From NCBI RefSeq assembly GCF_009495355.1, contig NZ_VZAD01000076.1:1-64000 (forward strand): a DNA stretch of 64,000 nt, in the 5' to 3' direction. This DNA comes from Segatella copri. Its GTDB lineage: Bacteria > Bacteroidota > Bacteroidia > Bacteroidales > Bacteroidaceae. The notes under the pieces are model-generated. The model did no database searches, was not told the origin of the DNA, and saw only the letters and a list, made by a program, of their open reading frames with translations. Shown piece by piece: positions 34,249-42,758 of this stretch. The position numbers and the translations under genes are program-made. Numbering within the stretch: the first letter of the stretch is position 1; every line of letters starts with the position of its first letter.

Positions 34249-34647
34249 TTAATCGAAAAGTTCGGCAAAGGCTTCTGCTGTCTTTCCTTCGTAAACCACC
34301 ATGTCGGTAACAGGTTTGTAGCTGAAGTCGACAAAGCGAAGCAGCTGGGCTCCTACAAACTGATGGTCTTTAGAGATGCAGGTGTCCAATCGCATGTTGC
34401 CCATATCGCTCTTGCTGTACTTCTTGCCCTTGTTGCGCTGTTCCATAATGGTGTTGTTGCCGCCATTGAGCAGTTTCTCTAATTGTCCGCCTACTTCTAC
34501 CGAGTATTCATTCTGGTTAACTTTGATGACACTCTGTGAAGGTTTATAGACAGCCTGAGTGAAAAGTCCGAAGCATGTTTTCTTTATTTCGATTTCTGGA
34601 AGCGCCTTCAGTTGGTCGCACATTTCCAAATGGTTGATACTTGCCAT
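34249..34647 (-). CDS. conserved-looking hypothetical protein
   Basis: A 132-residue soluble protein without signal peptide or membrane helix. It begins MASINHLEMCDQLKALPEIE and has a hydrophobic/charged pattern of a folded domain, with Lys-rich NKGKKYSKSD in the middle. Codon use is like the neighbours and no frame break is seen, so a real gene is likely. I do not recognise the family. A terminator-like hairpin follows at 34160-34187. Confidence 0.65.
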   Translation of the reverse strand: MASINHLEMCDQLKALPEIEIKKTCFGLFTQAVYKPSQSVIKVNQNEYSVEVGGQLEKLLNGGNNTIMEQRNKGKKYSKSDMGNMRLDTCISKDHQFVGAQLLRFVDFSYKPVTDMVVYEGKTAEAFAELFD

Positions 34648-34793
34648 AATTTAAGTTGTTTATATATTGTCTGTTTTTTTTGAATTTGATATAACTCACC
34701 AGTCCTATGCCCGTCTTCGAACATAGGTAAACAGTGAGGTTGATGACTTCCCGAAAAGGAAAAACTCGTGATTCTTTTTTGTACAGGCAAGTG

Positions 34794-35159
34794 TCAGCAA
34801 AGAAGATGCCGCAGGCAAATGACATAATATTTGCTTGCAACATCAAAATGGATAGGCGCCGATTCCTGGCGCTCGTGTCCACGGTAGGTGGTTAAAAGAA
34901 AATGATAAAAATGATTCTTGAGTGGTAGCTTGTTGGGCGTTGATGTTTCGGAAGCCCAGCATGGTATCACTCTCTGTGGTCGGGCGTTACAGATGCGATA
35001 AATGTTGCTCGAATCGGTAAGTACCGCCTGTTGTTGAGGCTTATGCTCTTCTACTTTCTGCAGTCTGTCTTTAGTGACAGGCGCAGCATGGCTCTCTCCA
35101 TAGCTTCCGAAAGCCATGGCAAGTACCAGTGTGATGAAAAGTAGAATGCGTCTTAGCAT
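34794..35159 (-). CDS. small exported protein of unknown function
   Basis: A 121-residue protein with a signal peptide (MLRRILLFITLVLAMAFGSYG; cleavage likely near SHAAP, residue 26). The mature part is basic and contains YRICNARPQRVIP near residue 54 and ends YYVICLRHLLC. It recalls small exported proteins seen in Bacteroidales but I cannot name a family. 146 bp separate it from the 34249 gene, transcribed in the same direction. Confidence 0.5.
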   Translation of the reverse strand: MLRRILLFITLVLAMAFGSYGESHAAPVTKDRLQKVEEHKPQQQAVLTDSSNIYRICNARPQRVIPCWASETSTPNKLPLKNHFYHFLLTTYRGHERQESAPIHFDVASKYYVICLRHLLC

Positions 35160-35273
35160 ATATTGTTCTTTCTATTCTATACTTTATATATAGGCACTTC
35201 GCCTACACATTATATTATATATAATCCACAAAGCCTATATCTTTTTATATATAGCTTCTTAGGGTACATTGGT

Positions 35274-36305
35274 TTATAGTGTGATTTCACCCGCAAGCGA
35301 TTGTTGTAACTTCTCACGTACTATCTTGTTGTCGCTGTATCGGCCTTGCAGGTACATCAGCTTGGTGACAGCTGCTTCCACGGTACTGTCGCGTCCACTG
35401 ATAACGTGGGCTATCTTTAGCTGGAAGCCGGCTCCGTATCTGCTCATTTCCACACTTCCCGTAAGACATTGACTGATATTGATGATGTTGACACCGCGAT
35501 GGGCAGCCTGGTCGAGCAGACGCATAATCCAAGGTGCCTGAGGAGCATTGCCCGAGCCGTAAGTTCGCATCACAATGCCTCGTAGAGTAGGTGACTCGAG
35601 TACATGACGCACGATGGCATCCTGTATGCCTGGAAAGAGACTGAAGACGATGACGTTCGGATCGAGCTTCAGGTGTGGAACCATAGGCTTGTCATAGTCT
35701 GGCGTCAGGATGTGATGGTCGTGGAAGGAGAAGTTGATGCCCACATCGCAGAGATGGGGATGGTTGAAGGAGTCGAAGGCATGAAAACCTTCCGCATTAA
35801 TCTTGATGGCTCGGTTGCCTCGCAGCAGTCTGCCATTAAAGAAGATGCATACCTCTGGAACCATAGGTCTTCCTTCCTTGTTCTTCATCGAAGCCAATTC
35901 TATAGCAGTCATGAGGTTCTCCTTTCCGTCGGTTCGCAACTCACCAATAGGCAGCTGGCTTCCTGTGAGGATGACAGGTTTGGTGAGGTTTTCCAACATA
36001 AAGGAAAGGGCTGATGCTGTATAGGCCATGGTGTCGGTTCCATGCAGGATGACAAAACCGTCATATTCTTCGTAATTATTGGCTATCAGTCCTACTAATT
36101 CTGCCCACCGCATAGGATCCATATCACTGGAGTCGATAGGTGGGTCGAATTTACGTACATCGATGTCGGCTTGTATGAGCTGGAATTCGGGCATTGAGGA
36201 AACTAAATGGTTGAAGTCAAGAGGCTCAAGGATACCAGTCTCGACATTTTTTCCCATGCCGATGGTTCCTCCTGTGTATATAATCAAAATCCGAGCTGCC
36301 GCCAT
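35274..36305 (-). CDS. ansA: type I L-asparaginase
   Basis: A 343-residue asparaginase that hydrolyses asparagine to aspartate and ammonia. Both catalytic threonine motifs are present: YTGGTIGM near residue 10 and VILHGTDTMAYTASAL near 85. No signal peptide is seen, so it is the cytoplasmic type I enzyme rather than the periplasmic type II. Length and the LTGSQLPIGELRTDG segment near 115 fit the family. Divergent from thrS. A TATTTTTG promoter element lies at 36419. Confidence 0.94.
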   Translation of the reverse strand: MAAARILIIYTGGTIGMGKNVETGILEPLDFNHLVSSMPEFQLIQADIDVRKFDPPIDSSDMDPMRWAELVGLIANNYEEYDGFVILHGTDTMAYTASALSFMLENLTKPVILTGSQLPIGELRTDGKENLMTAIELASMKNKEGRPMVPEVCIFFNGRLLRGNRAIKINAEGFHAFDSFNHPHLCDVGINFSFHDHHILTPDYDKPMVPHLKLDPNVIVFSLFPGIQDAIVRHVLESPTLRGIVMRTYGSGNAPQAPWIMRLLDQAAHRGVNIINISQCLTGSVEMSRYGAGFQLKIAHVISGRDSTVEAAVTKLMYLQGRYSDNKIVREKLQQSLAGEITL

Positions 36306-36418
36306 ATCTTGTACTTTTAATCTTTTTATTCCTTAAACTTATTGTAGGGTTATGCATTTTTTTTGTTTCTACCTCCTCTTTTAGTGTAGAGATGGTGAAA
36401 ATAAATGTTTCCTGTCTG

Positions 36419-36426
36419 CAAAAATA
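36419..36426 (-). promoter_or_regulatory. ansA promoter element
   Basis: Minus-strand TATTTTTG followed by CAGACAGG, about 114 bp before the start codon. Confidence 0.4.
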
Positions 36427-36490
36427 CAATAAAAAATAGTCAGAACAAAAAAAAGTTGGAAAAATATGTGCGTCGTATGCAAAAAAGCAT

Positions 36491-36498
36491 TACTTTTG
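36491..36498 (+). promoter_or_regulatory. thrS promoter element
   Basis: TACTTTTG fits TAnnTTTG, 31 bp upstream of the thrS start. The best upstream partner is TGTG at 36467-36470, 20 bp away. Confidence 0.6.
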
Positions 36499-36528
36499 CA
36501 TTTGATTTAATAAAAATACTAAGTTGTT

Positions 36529-38481
36529 ATGGTAAAAATCACATTCCCAGACGGATCTGTTCGTGAGTATGAGCAGGGCGTAACTGGTTTACAAATCGCC
36601 GAGAGTATCTCACCGGCTCTCGCTCGCAACGTTGTATCTTGCGGTGTAAATGGTGAGACAGTAGAGTTGAACCGTCCTATCAATGAGGATGCTAATGTAG
36701 AACTCTATAAGTTTGAAGATGAGCAGGGCAAGCATACCTTCTGGCATACTTCTGCCCACTTGCTCGCAGAGGCTCTTCAGGAGCTTTATCCAGGCATCCA
36801 GTTTGGTTTCGGTCCAGCCGTAGAGAGCGGTTTCTTCTACGATGTGATGCCAGCTGAGGGTCAGGTGATTTCTGAGAATGACTTCGCTAAGATTGAGGCT
36901 AAGATGATGGAGCTTGCCAAGAAGAACGAGCCTGTGGTTCGTAAGGAGATTGCTAAGGCTGATGCACTCGCTGAGTTCAAGGCCGACGGTCAGCAGTACA
37001 AGTGCGAGCACATTGAGCAGGACTTGGAGGATGGCACCATCACCACATATACCCAAGGTAACTTCACCGACCTCTGCCGTGGTCCTCACTTGATGAGCAC
37101 TGGTCTTATCAAGGCCGTGAAGATTACAAGTGTGGCTGGTGCTTTCTGGCGCGGTGATGCCAAGCGTGAGCAGATGACCCGTATCTACGGTATCAGCTTC
37201 CCTAAGAAGAAGATGCTCGATGAGTACCTCGTGGTTCTCGAAGAGGCTAAGAAGCGCGACCACCGTAAGATCGGTAAGGAGATGGAACTCTTCATGTTCT
37301 CTGAGCGTGTAGGTAAGGGTCTTCCTATCTGGTTGCCAAAGGGTACACAGCTCCGTCTGCGTCTGCAGGAGTTGCTCCGTTCTCTCCTGAAACCTTATAA
37401 CTATCAGGAGGTTATCTGTCCAGGTATTGGTGGCAAGAGCCTCTATGTGACATCTGGTCACTATGCTCATTATGGCAAGGATGCATTCCAGCCTATCCAG
37501 ACTCCTGAGGAGGATGAGGAGTATATGCTTAAGCCAATGAACTGTCCTCACCACTGCGAGATCTATGCTCGTAAGCCTCGTTCTTACAAGGATCTTCCTT
37601 TGCGTATTGCAGAGTTCGGTACCGTGTTCCGCTATGAGAAGAGCGGTGAGCTCCACGGTTTGACTCGTGTCCGTACATTTACTCAGGATGATGCCCACAT
37701 CTTCGTCCGTTCAGATCAGGTGAAGTCTGAGTTCGAGAATGTAATCGACGTAATCTTGAAGGTATTCAAGATCTTCGGTTTCGAGAACTACGAGGCGCAG
37801 ATTTCACTCCACGATCCTAAGGATACCGAGAAGTACATCGGTTCTGAGGAGATTTGGGCAGAGAGCGAGAACGCTATCCGCGAGGCTTGCAAGGAGAAGG
37901 GTCTTGAGACTCGTGAGGAGGTTGGCGAGGCTGCCTTCTATGGTCCTAAGCTCGACTTTATGGTAAAGGATGCCATCGGTCGTCGCTGGCAGTTGGGTAC
38001 TATCCAGGTGGATTACAACTTGCCAGAGCGTTTCAAGCTGGAATATACCGCTGAGGATAACTCAAAGAAGACTCCTGTGATGATCCACCGTGCACCATTC
38101 GGTTCATTGGAGCGTTTCACAGCCGTTCTCATCGAGCATACAGCCGGTCACTTCCCATTGTGGTTGACTCCAGACCAGGTTGCTATTCTTCCTATCTCAG
38201 AGAAGTTCAACGATTATGCCCAGAAGGTACGTCAGTACTTCGACAAGCAGGGCGTTCGTGCTTTGGTAGATGACCGTAACGAGAAGATTGGCCGTAAGAT
38301 TCGTGACAACGAGTTGAAGCGAGTTCCTTATATGGTTATCGTAGGTGAGAAGGAAAGCGCTGAGGGTTTGGTTTCTATGCGTAAGCAGGGTGGTGGCGAG
38401 CAGGCTACCATGTCAATGGAAGAGTTTGCTCAGCGCATCAATGCTGAGGTAGCTGAGCAGTTGAAGGCTGCTGAGGAGTAG
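36529..38481 (+). CDS. thrS: threonyl-tRNA synthetase
   Basis: A 650-residue class II synthetase that charges tRNA-Thr. It has the N-terminal TGS domain (about 1-62), the editing domain with [11 protein letters not shown] near 73 and the Cys/His zinc-editing region (TDLCRGPHL near 182), the catalytic core with [10 protein letters not shown] near 338 and [13 protein letters not shown] near 380, and the anticodon-binding domain from about 540. Full length. Upstream of infC-rpmI-rplT, as in many bacteria, but with a separate terminator and promoter in between. Confidence 0.98.
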   Translation: MVKITFPDGSVREYEQGVTGLQIAESISPALARNVVSCGVNGETVELNRPINEDANVELYKFEDEQGKHTFWHTSAHLLAEALQELYPGIQFGFGPAVESGFFYDVMPAEGQVISENDFAKIEAKMMELAKKNEPVVRKEIAKADALAEFKADGQQYKCEHIEQDLEDGTITTYTQGNFTDLCRGPHLMSTGLIKAVKITSVAGAFWRGDAKREQMTRIYGISFPKKKMLDEYLVVLEEAKKRDHRKIGKEMELFMFSERVGKGLPIWLPKGTQLRLRLQELLRSLLKPYNYQEVICPGIGGKSLYVTSGHYAHYGKDAFQPIQTPEEDEEYMLKPMNCPHHCEIYARKPRSYKDLPLRIAEFGTVFRYEKSGELHGLTRVRTFTQDDAHIFVRSDQVKSEFENVIDVILKVFKIFGFENYEAQISLHDPKDTEKYIGSEEIWAESENAIREACKEKGLETREEVGEAAFYGPKLDFMVKDAIGRRWQLGTIQVDYNLPERFKLEYTAEDNSKKTPVMIHRAPFGSLERFTAVLIEHTAGHFPLWLTPDQVAILPISEKFNDYAQKVRQYFDKQGVRALVDDRNEKIGRKIRDNELKRVPYMVIVGEKESAEGLVSMRKQGGGEQATMSMEEFAQRINAEVAEQLKAAEE

Positions 38482-38508
38482 GCCTTTTCAAGCTGATATA
38501 TATATTAG

Positions 38509-38607
38509 TCACGCAGATTTCGCAGATTTCGCAGAATTTCTTTGGGTATTCTTTGTGGGGGTATTCGGAAAATTGGCGTAGTTTGGGTAATCTGCGTGAT
38601 TTTTTTA
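38509..38607 (+). terminator. terminator-like inverted repeat after thrS
   Basis: TCACGCAGATT (38509-38519) and AATCTGCGTGA (38589-38599) are perfect inverted copies, followed by TTTTTTT. The loop is long (69 nt) and begins with two CGCAGATTT units. A partial second copy (GAAATCTGCG then TTTTGCGTGATTTTTTT) follows at 38719-38760. The 397-bp gap otherwise holds only the infC promoter. Confidence 0.5.
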
Positions 38608-38809
38608 GGGAAATACTTGTTGTTTCATAGATGACGGGAACCTCATCGCTACAATATACTTAATGCTTAAGAATATCGCAAGAATGAAAAGACTACGTCA
38701 TCTACGAAATCTGCGATCCCTAAAACAAGCCTTGTAAGTGAATTTTGCGTGATTTTTTTATTACCAGCAGCAAAATATGTGGCAAAAATTAAAAATAACT
38801 CTTTGAAAA

Positions 38810-38841
38810 TTTGGAGAGTTGACTAAAAAATCGTAACTTTG
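38810..38841 (+). promoter_or_regulatory. infC-rpmI-rplT promoter
   Basis: TTTG (38810-38813), 20 bp, then TAACTTTG (38834-38841): full consensus, 36 bp upstream of the start codon. Confidence 0.85.
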
Positions 38842-38877
38842 CAGCCGTTTAATAAAAAATTGACATTAGAATAGTTA

Positions 38878-39564
38878 ATGAAGAATGACAAAATGAAAAA
38901 TCAGTATCGCGTAAATGAACAGATACGCGTACGTGAAGTAAGAGTAGTGAGTGAAGGCGGATCTGAAGTGATGCCAACACGCAAAGCCCTTGATATGGCT
39001 CGCCAAGAAGGAGTAGACCTCGTGGAGATTTCTCCAAATGCACAGCCACCTGTTTGTCGTATAGTCGACTATTCTAAGTTCCTTTACCAGCAGAAGAAGC
39101 ATGCAAAGGAAATGAAGCAGAAGCAGGTGAAGGTAGAGACAAAGGAGATTCGTTTCGGACCTCAGACTGATGAGCATGACTATCAGTTCAAGTTGAAGCA
39201 TGCACAAGACTTCCTTAACGAAGGTAACAAGGTGAGAGCCTATGTGTTCTTCCGTGGTCGAAGCATCCTTTTCAAGGAACAGGGTGAAGTTCTTTTGCTT
39301 CGTTTTGCCAACGACTTGGAAGAGTATGGCAAGGTAGAGCAAATGCCTAAGCTTGAAGGTAAGAAGATGTTCCTCTATCTCAGTCCAAAGAAGGCTGGTG
39401 TAGCCAAGAAGAGCCAGCAGAAAATGGATCGTGAGAAGCGTGAGGCTGAAGCCAAGGCTGCTGCGCAGGCAGAACGTGATGCCAATGCAGAGAAGAATGG
39501 TTTGCTTGCCAACGCTAAGGGTGGTGATGCCCTGAAGAAACTCGCAGAGAACAACGAGGATTAA
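38878..39564 (+). CDS. infC: translation initiation factor IF-3
   Basis: A 228-residue IF-3, which prevents subunit joining and checks start-codon pairing on the 30S subunit. The N-domain has [14 protein letters not shown] near 12 and [17 protein letters not shown] near 38; the C-domain has [20 protein letters not shown] near 90. Start ATG at 38878; an in-frame ATG at 38893 ([10 protein letters not shown]) is a possible alternative. About 50 extra charged residues ([20 protein letters not shown]) extend the C-terminus beyond the usual about 180. First gene of infC-rpmI-rplT. Confidence 0.97.
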   Translation: MKNDKMKNQYRVNEQIRVREVRVVSEGGSEVMPTRKALDMARQEGVDLVEISPNAQPPVCRIVDYSKFLYQQKKHAKEMKQKQVKVETKEIRFGPQTDEHDYQFKLKHAQDFLNEGNKVRAYVFFRGRSILFKEQGEVLLLRFANDLEEYGKVEQMPKLEGKKMFLYLSPKKAGVAKKSQQKMDREKREAEAKAAAQAERDANAEKNGLLANAKGGDALKKLAENNED

Positions 39565-39645
39565 TAGAGAAAAAAGAGATGCGTAACGCCGTGGTATATG
39601 CGTTGCCATCCGTTAAATAAATAACAATTTAAATTAAAAGTAAAA

Positions 39646-39843
39646 ATGCCAAAAGTAAAGACTAATTCCGGCGCAAAGAAGAGATTCCGTTTCACCGGTA
39701 CAGGTAAGATCAAGCGTCATCACGCTTATCACAGTCACATCTTGACTAAGAAGACAAAGAAGCAGAAGAGAAACCTCCTTGGTGAGACTCTCGTAGATCG
39801 TTCAAATCTGAAGCAGGTACGCGACTTGCTCTGCCTTCGTTAA
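39646..39843 (+). CDS. rpmI: 50S ribosomal protein L35
   Basis: A 65-residue, very basic L35 ([20 protein letters not shown] start, [19 protein letters not shown]). Large-subunit protein. It sits between infC and rplT in the usual order, with 81- and 39-bp gaps. Confidence 0.98.
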   Translation: MPKVKTNSGAKKRFRFTGTGKIKRHHAYHSHILTKKTKKQKRNLLGETLVDRSNLKQVRDLLCLR

Positions 39844-39882
39844 TTATTAACTTTTTAGTCGAACTTTTAAAGAAAGAAAATT

Positions 39883-40227
39883 ATGCCAAGATCAGTAAAT
39901 CACGTTGCATCTAAAGCAAAAAGAACAAAAATCTTGAAGCTCACTAAGGGTTATTATGGAGCTCGCAAGAATGTATGGACAGTAGCTAAGAACACTTGGG
40001 AGAAGGGTCTTACCTACGCTTATCGTGACCGTCGTAACAAGAAGCGTAACTTCCGCGCATTGTGGATTCAGCGTATCAACGCTGCTGCGCGTCTTGAGAA
40101 CATGAGCTATAGCCAGTTGATGGGTGCTCTGCACAAGGCAGGTATCGAGATTAACCGTAAGGTTCTCGCTGACCTCGCTGTAAACAACCCTGAGGCTTTC
40201 AAGGCTATCGTTGACAAGGTTAAGTAA
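39883..40227 (+). CDS. rplT: 50S ribosomal protein L20
   Basis: A 114-residue L20 ([20 protein letters not shown] start, [33 protein letters not shown]). It binds 23S rRNA early in assembly and in several bacteria represses its own operon. Whether it does so here cannot be read from the short leaders. Last gene of the operon, with a strong terminator at 40253. Confidence 0.98.
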   Translation: MPRSVNHVASKAKRTKILKLTKGYYGARKNVWTVAKNTWEKGLTYAYRDRRNKKRNFRALWIQRINAAARLENMSYSQLMGALHKAGIEINRKVLADLAVNNPEAFKAIVDKVK

Positions 40228-40252
40228 TCGAGTCACTACATTAAGCTAAAAT

Positions 40253-40297
40253 AAAAGTTGCATTTCTCACGTTTTATTCGTGGAAATGCAACTTTTT
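40253..40297 (+). terminator. terminator after rplT
   Basis: AAAAGTTGCATTTC pairs with GAAATGCAACTTTT around a 16-nt loop, followed by TCTTTTAG. 25 bp after the rplT stop. Confidence 0.9.
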
Positions 40298-40427
40298 CTT
40301 TTAGTATGAAACTACGAGGATGTTCTGTAAATCATATTGTTGTTGTGTGTAGGGGGCTGTTGCTCCTGTCTATGATTGCTTAGATGTTCTTTTTTTGAGG
40401 CATTTTTGGAAAAAAGTTAATGAAAAA

Positions 40428-40459
40428 TTTGGTGGAATCAAAAAATAGTACTACCTTTG
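40428..40459 (+). promoter_or_regulatory. promoter of the tRNA-Pro array
   Basis: TTTG (40428-40431), 20 bp, then TACCTTTG (40452-40459), about 60 bp before the first tRNA. Confidence 0.85.
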
Positions 40460-40519
40460 CAACCGCAAATCAGAAATGCAGTTGATACTGTGTACAAGAT
40501 GAGCTAAAAAGAATATAAA

Positions 40520-40593
40520 CGGGGTGTAGCGCAGCCCGGTAGCGCTCCTGGTTTGGGACCAGGTGGTCGCAGGTTCGAATCCTGTCGCCCCGA
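40520..40593 (+). tRNA. tRNA-Pro(TGG), copy 1
   Basis: Complete 74-nt cloverleaf. Acceptor CGGGGTG/CGCCCCG (one T-G pair), anticodon stem CCTGG/CCAGG with loop TTTGGGA and anticodon TGG, T-arm GCAGG-TTCGAAT-CCTGT, discriminator A. CCA is not encoded. Confidence 0.98.
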
Positions 40594-40624
40594 CTTATTC
40601 TTAGTTCATTTATGTATTGTATTT

Positions 40625-40698
40625 CGGGGTGTAGCGCAGCCCGGTAGCGCTCCTGGTTTGGGACCAGGTGGTCGCAGGTTCGAATCCTGTCGCCCCGA
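40625..40698 (+). tRNA. tRNA-Pro(TGG), copy 2
   Basis: Identical to copy 1, exactly 105 bp downstream. The 31-bp spacer is the same as the later spacers. Confidence 0.98.
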
Positions 40699-40729
40699 CT
40701 TATTCTTAGTTCATTTATGTATTGTATTT

Positions 40730-40803
40730 CGGGGTGTAGCGCAGCCCGGTAGCGCTCCTGGTTTGGGACCAGGTGGTCGCAGGTTCGAATCCTGTCGCCC
40801 CGA
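40730..40803 (+). tRNA. tRNA-Pro(TGG), copy 3
   Basis: Identical to copies 1 and 2; the 105-bp period continues. Confidence 0.98.
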
Positions 40804-40834
40804 CTTATTCTTAGTTCATTTATGTATTGTATTT

Positions 40835-40908
40835 CGGGGTGTAGCGCAGCCCGGTAGCGCTCCTGGTTTGGGACCAGGTGGTCGCAGGTTCGAATCCTGT
40901 CGCCCCGA
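40835..40908 (+). tRNA. tRNA-Pro(TGG), copy 4
   Basis: Identical in the mature region; its 3' flank differs and leads into the terminator. Confidence 0.98.
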
Positions 40909-40915
40909 CAATAAG

Positions 40916-40945
40916 GCTAAGAAGAATTTTCTTCTTAGCTTTTTT
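40916..40945 (+). terminator. terminator of the tRNA array
   Basis: GCTAAGAAGAA pairs with TTCTTCTTAGC, followed by TTTTTTG. It starts 7 nt after the last tRNA. Confidence 0.9.
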
Positions 40946-40981
40946 GTTATATGTAAATTGATACACTAAATAGTTTTCAGT

Positions 40982-41557
40982 ATGATAATAACAATAGCAA
41001 GGCAGTGTGGTTGTGGTGCTGCAAATGTTGGTAAGTTGCTTTCGAAGCATTATGGTATTCCTTTTTATACTCGTAAAAACTTGCTGGAGATGGCTGACAA
41101 AAGAGGTATGCTTGACGAGATGGAATCTTTTTTTGATGAACGTCCTGTCGATGAGTTGCTCTTTGCCATTTCTTCTTTTGGAGAGAATAGACGCGACTTG
41201 ACGGAAAAGCCATTGCATGCTCTTGCTGCAATGATAGGAGATGAGGACTGTATCATCATTGGAAGATGTGGTAATTATATTTTCAGAGAACGCAAGGATC
41301 TGGTATCGCTCTTCTTGAAAGGAGGTCTTGATGAGCGTGTGGATGCAGTTCAACAGGAACAACATATTTCTTTTGCGGATGCCAAGGATTTCGTAGAACA
41401 TACAGATGAGTGCCGTGAGGCTTATCACAAATATTATACGGAGTTGACATGGGGTAATGCTCAGGATTATGATTTGTGTGTTGACAGTGTGCGTTTGGGT
41501 ACAGAGAAAACAGCGAGATTTATTGAGCAGTATATTCAAGAAATAAAAAACAAATAA
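40982..41557 (+). CDS. cytidylate kinase-like family protein
   Basis: A 191-residue P-loop-like protein of the cytidylate kinase-like family (Cytidylate_kin2). The N-terminal loop IITIARQCGCGAANVGKLL is a variant P-loop in which the usual GxGxxxGK/S ends as GCGAANVGK. IIIGRCGNYIF near 91 and a C-terminal YDLCVDSVRLGTE near 161 follow the family. The true substrate is not established for this branch, so CMP kinase activity should not be assumed. Followed after 29 bp by an lrgA/lrgB pair on the same strand. Confidence 0.85.
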   Translation: MIITIARQCGCGAANVGKLLSKHYGIPFYTRKNLLEMADKRGMLDEMESFFDERPVDELLFAISSFGENRRDLTEKPLHALAAMIGDEDCIIIGRCGNYIFRERKDLVSLFLKGGLDERVDAVQQEQHISFADAKDFVEHTDECREAYHKYYTELTWGNAQDYDLCVDSVRLGTEKTARFIEQYIQEIKNK

Positions 41558-41586
41558 TGTTTTCTTAGAAAACCATATAGTTAACA

Positions 41587-41946
41587 ATGAAATATCTCAT
41601 ACAGTTTTTGATTATCATCGCTTTTTCTTTTATGGGTGAATTGCTCCATTACTGCCTGCCGTTGCCCATTCCAGCGAGTATTTATGGTATTGTCTTGCTC
41701 TTTATGGCTCTTGAACTGAAATGGATCAAAGTGAAGGATATTCGTGAGACAAGCAGCTTTCTGATTGCAGTCATGCCGGTAATGTTCATCCCCGCTGCTG
41801 TAGGACTCATAGATTCGTGGTCGGCTATCAGCAATGCCTGGTTGCAATATGTAGTAGTTACAATCGTCAGTACGTTTGTTGTAATGGGAGTGTCGGGAGT
41901 TCTGACGCAATATGTTATACGAAAAGGAAAGGAAAAGAAAAAATGA
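41587..41946 (+). CDS. lrgA: CidA/LrgA family holin-like membrane protein
   Basis: A 119-residue membrane protein with four hydrophobic segments (about 4-22, 28-45, 57-78, 85-107). Family motifs: GELLHYCLPLPIPASIYGIV near 18 and the PAAVGLID region near 75. CidA/LrgA proteins are holin-like and, with LrgB, affect autolysis or transport pyruvate in other bacteria; the role here is unknown. Its stop codon overlaps the lrgB start (ATGATG), so translation is coupled. Confidence 0.93.
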   Translation: MKYLIQFLIIIAFSFMGELLHYCLPLPIPASIYGIVLLFMALELKWIKVKDIRETSSFLIAVMPVMFIPAAVGLIDSWSAISNAWLQYVVVTIVSTFVVMGVSGVLTQYVIRKGKEKKK

Positions 41947-42635
41947 TGTCTGTATTTCAAGATTCGGTATTTTTCGGTGTGCTGCTTAGTTTGGCATCTT
42001 ACAGCATTGGTCTGGCTTTGAAAATTAAGACGGGTTGGTCTTTGATGAATCCTCTTTTGATATCTATCGTGTTGGTAATTGTGGTTCTGTTGATAACAGG
42101 TGTCAACTACTCTTCGTATAATGCCAGCGCCAATTGTATCAGTTTCCTTCTCACTCCGGCAACCATATGTCTTGCTGTGCCTTTGTATCAGCAGGTGGAA
42201 CTATTGAAGCGTAATTATAAGGCAGTGCTGATAGGAATCTCGTCGGGTGTGCTTGCCAGTTTGTGCTCTGTATTGATTCTGGCAATACTTTTTCATTTCG
42301 ATCATGCCGCTTATGTCACTTTCTTGCCAAAGTCAATCACGACGGCGATAGGTATTGGTGTGGCAGAAGAGTTGGGAGGACATGTCTCTGTATCGGTAGT
42401 AGTCATTATCATTACAGGAGTGTTGGGAAATATCTTTGCTGAGATCTTCCTTAAACTGTTGCGTATAGAAGAACCAATTGCCAGGGGTATAGCCATAGGT
42501 TGTTCGTCTCATGCACTTGGTACAGTCAAGGCCATGGAAATGGGAACGATAGAAGGAGCTATGAGCAGCCTCTCTATTGTGGTATGTGGTGTGATGACCG
42601 TTATAGGCGCTTCTATCTTTGCCTTGTTCTTGTAG
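41943..42635 (+). CDS. lrgB: LrgB family membrane protein
   Basis: A 230-residue membrane protein. Start at ATG 41943 overlaps the lrgA stop by 4 bp. About seven hydrophobic segments are visible. Family motifs: NPLLISIVLVI near 35, FLLTPATICLAVPLYQQ near 70, FLPKSITTAIGIGVAEELGG near 128 and GIAIGCSSHALGTVKAMEMG near 182. Partner of LrgA in a two-gene transport/holin unit. Confidence 0.95.
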   Translation: MMSVFQDSVFFGVLLSLASYSIGLALKIKTGWSLMNPLLISIVLVIVVLLITGVNYSSYNASANCISFLLTPATICLAVPLYQQVELLKRNYKAVLIGISSGVLASLCSVLILAILFHFDHAAYVTFLPKSITTAIGIGVAEELGGHVSVSVVVIIITGVLGNIFAEIFLKLLRIEEPIARGIAIGCSSHALGTVKAMEMGTIEGAMSSLSIVVCGVMTVIGASIFALFL

Positions 42636-42758
42636 GGTAAGTTGGTGGTGAGTGCACGAAGGGAACTTTTGGTGTGCATTATTTCTTAAATAGCCTTAAC
42701 TTCTCACATGTGAAATGGCATAAAGCAATAAGATGGGAATTTTTTCGTTATATAGATA

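Noticed and set aside
34544-34882. 112-codon minus-strand ORF between two small genes
   Set aside because: It overlaps both the 34249 and 34794 genes in another frame and has no start signal or recognisable pattern.
40520-40908. CRISPR-like look of four equal units with equal spacers
   Set aside because: The repeated units are complete tRNA-Pro genes and the spacers are identical, which no CRISPR array has.
40553-40969. 138-codon ORF running through the tRNA array
   Set aside because: It is an artefact of the 105-bp period (divisible by three) and overlaps four tRNAs; no protein features.
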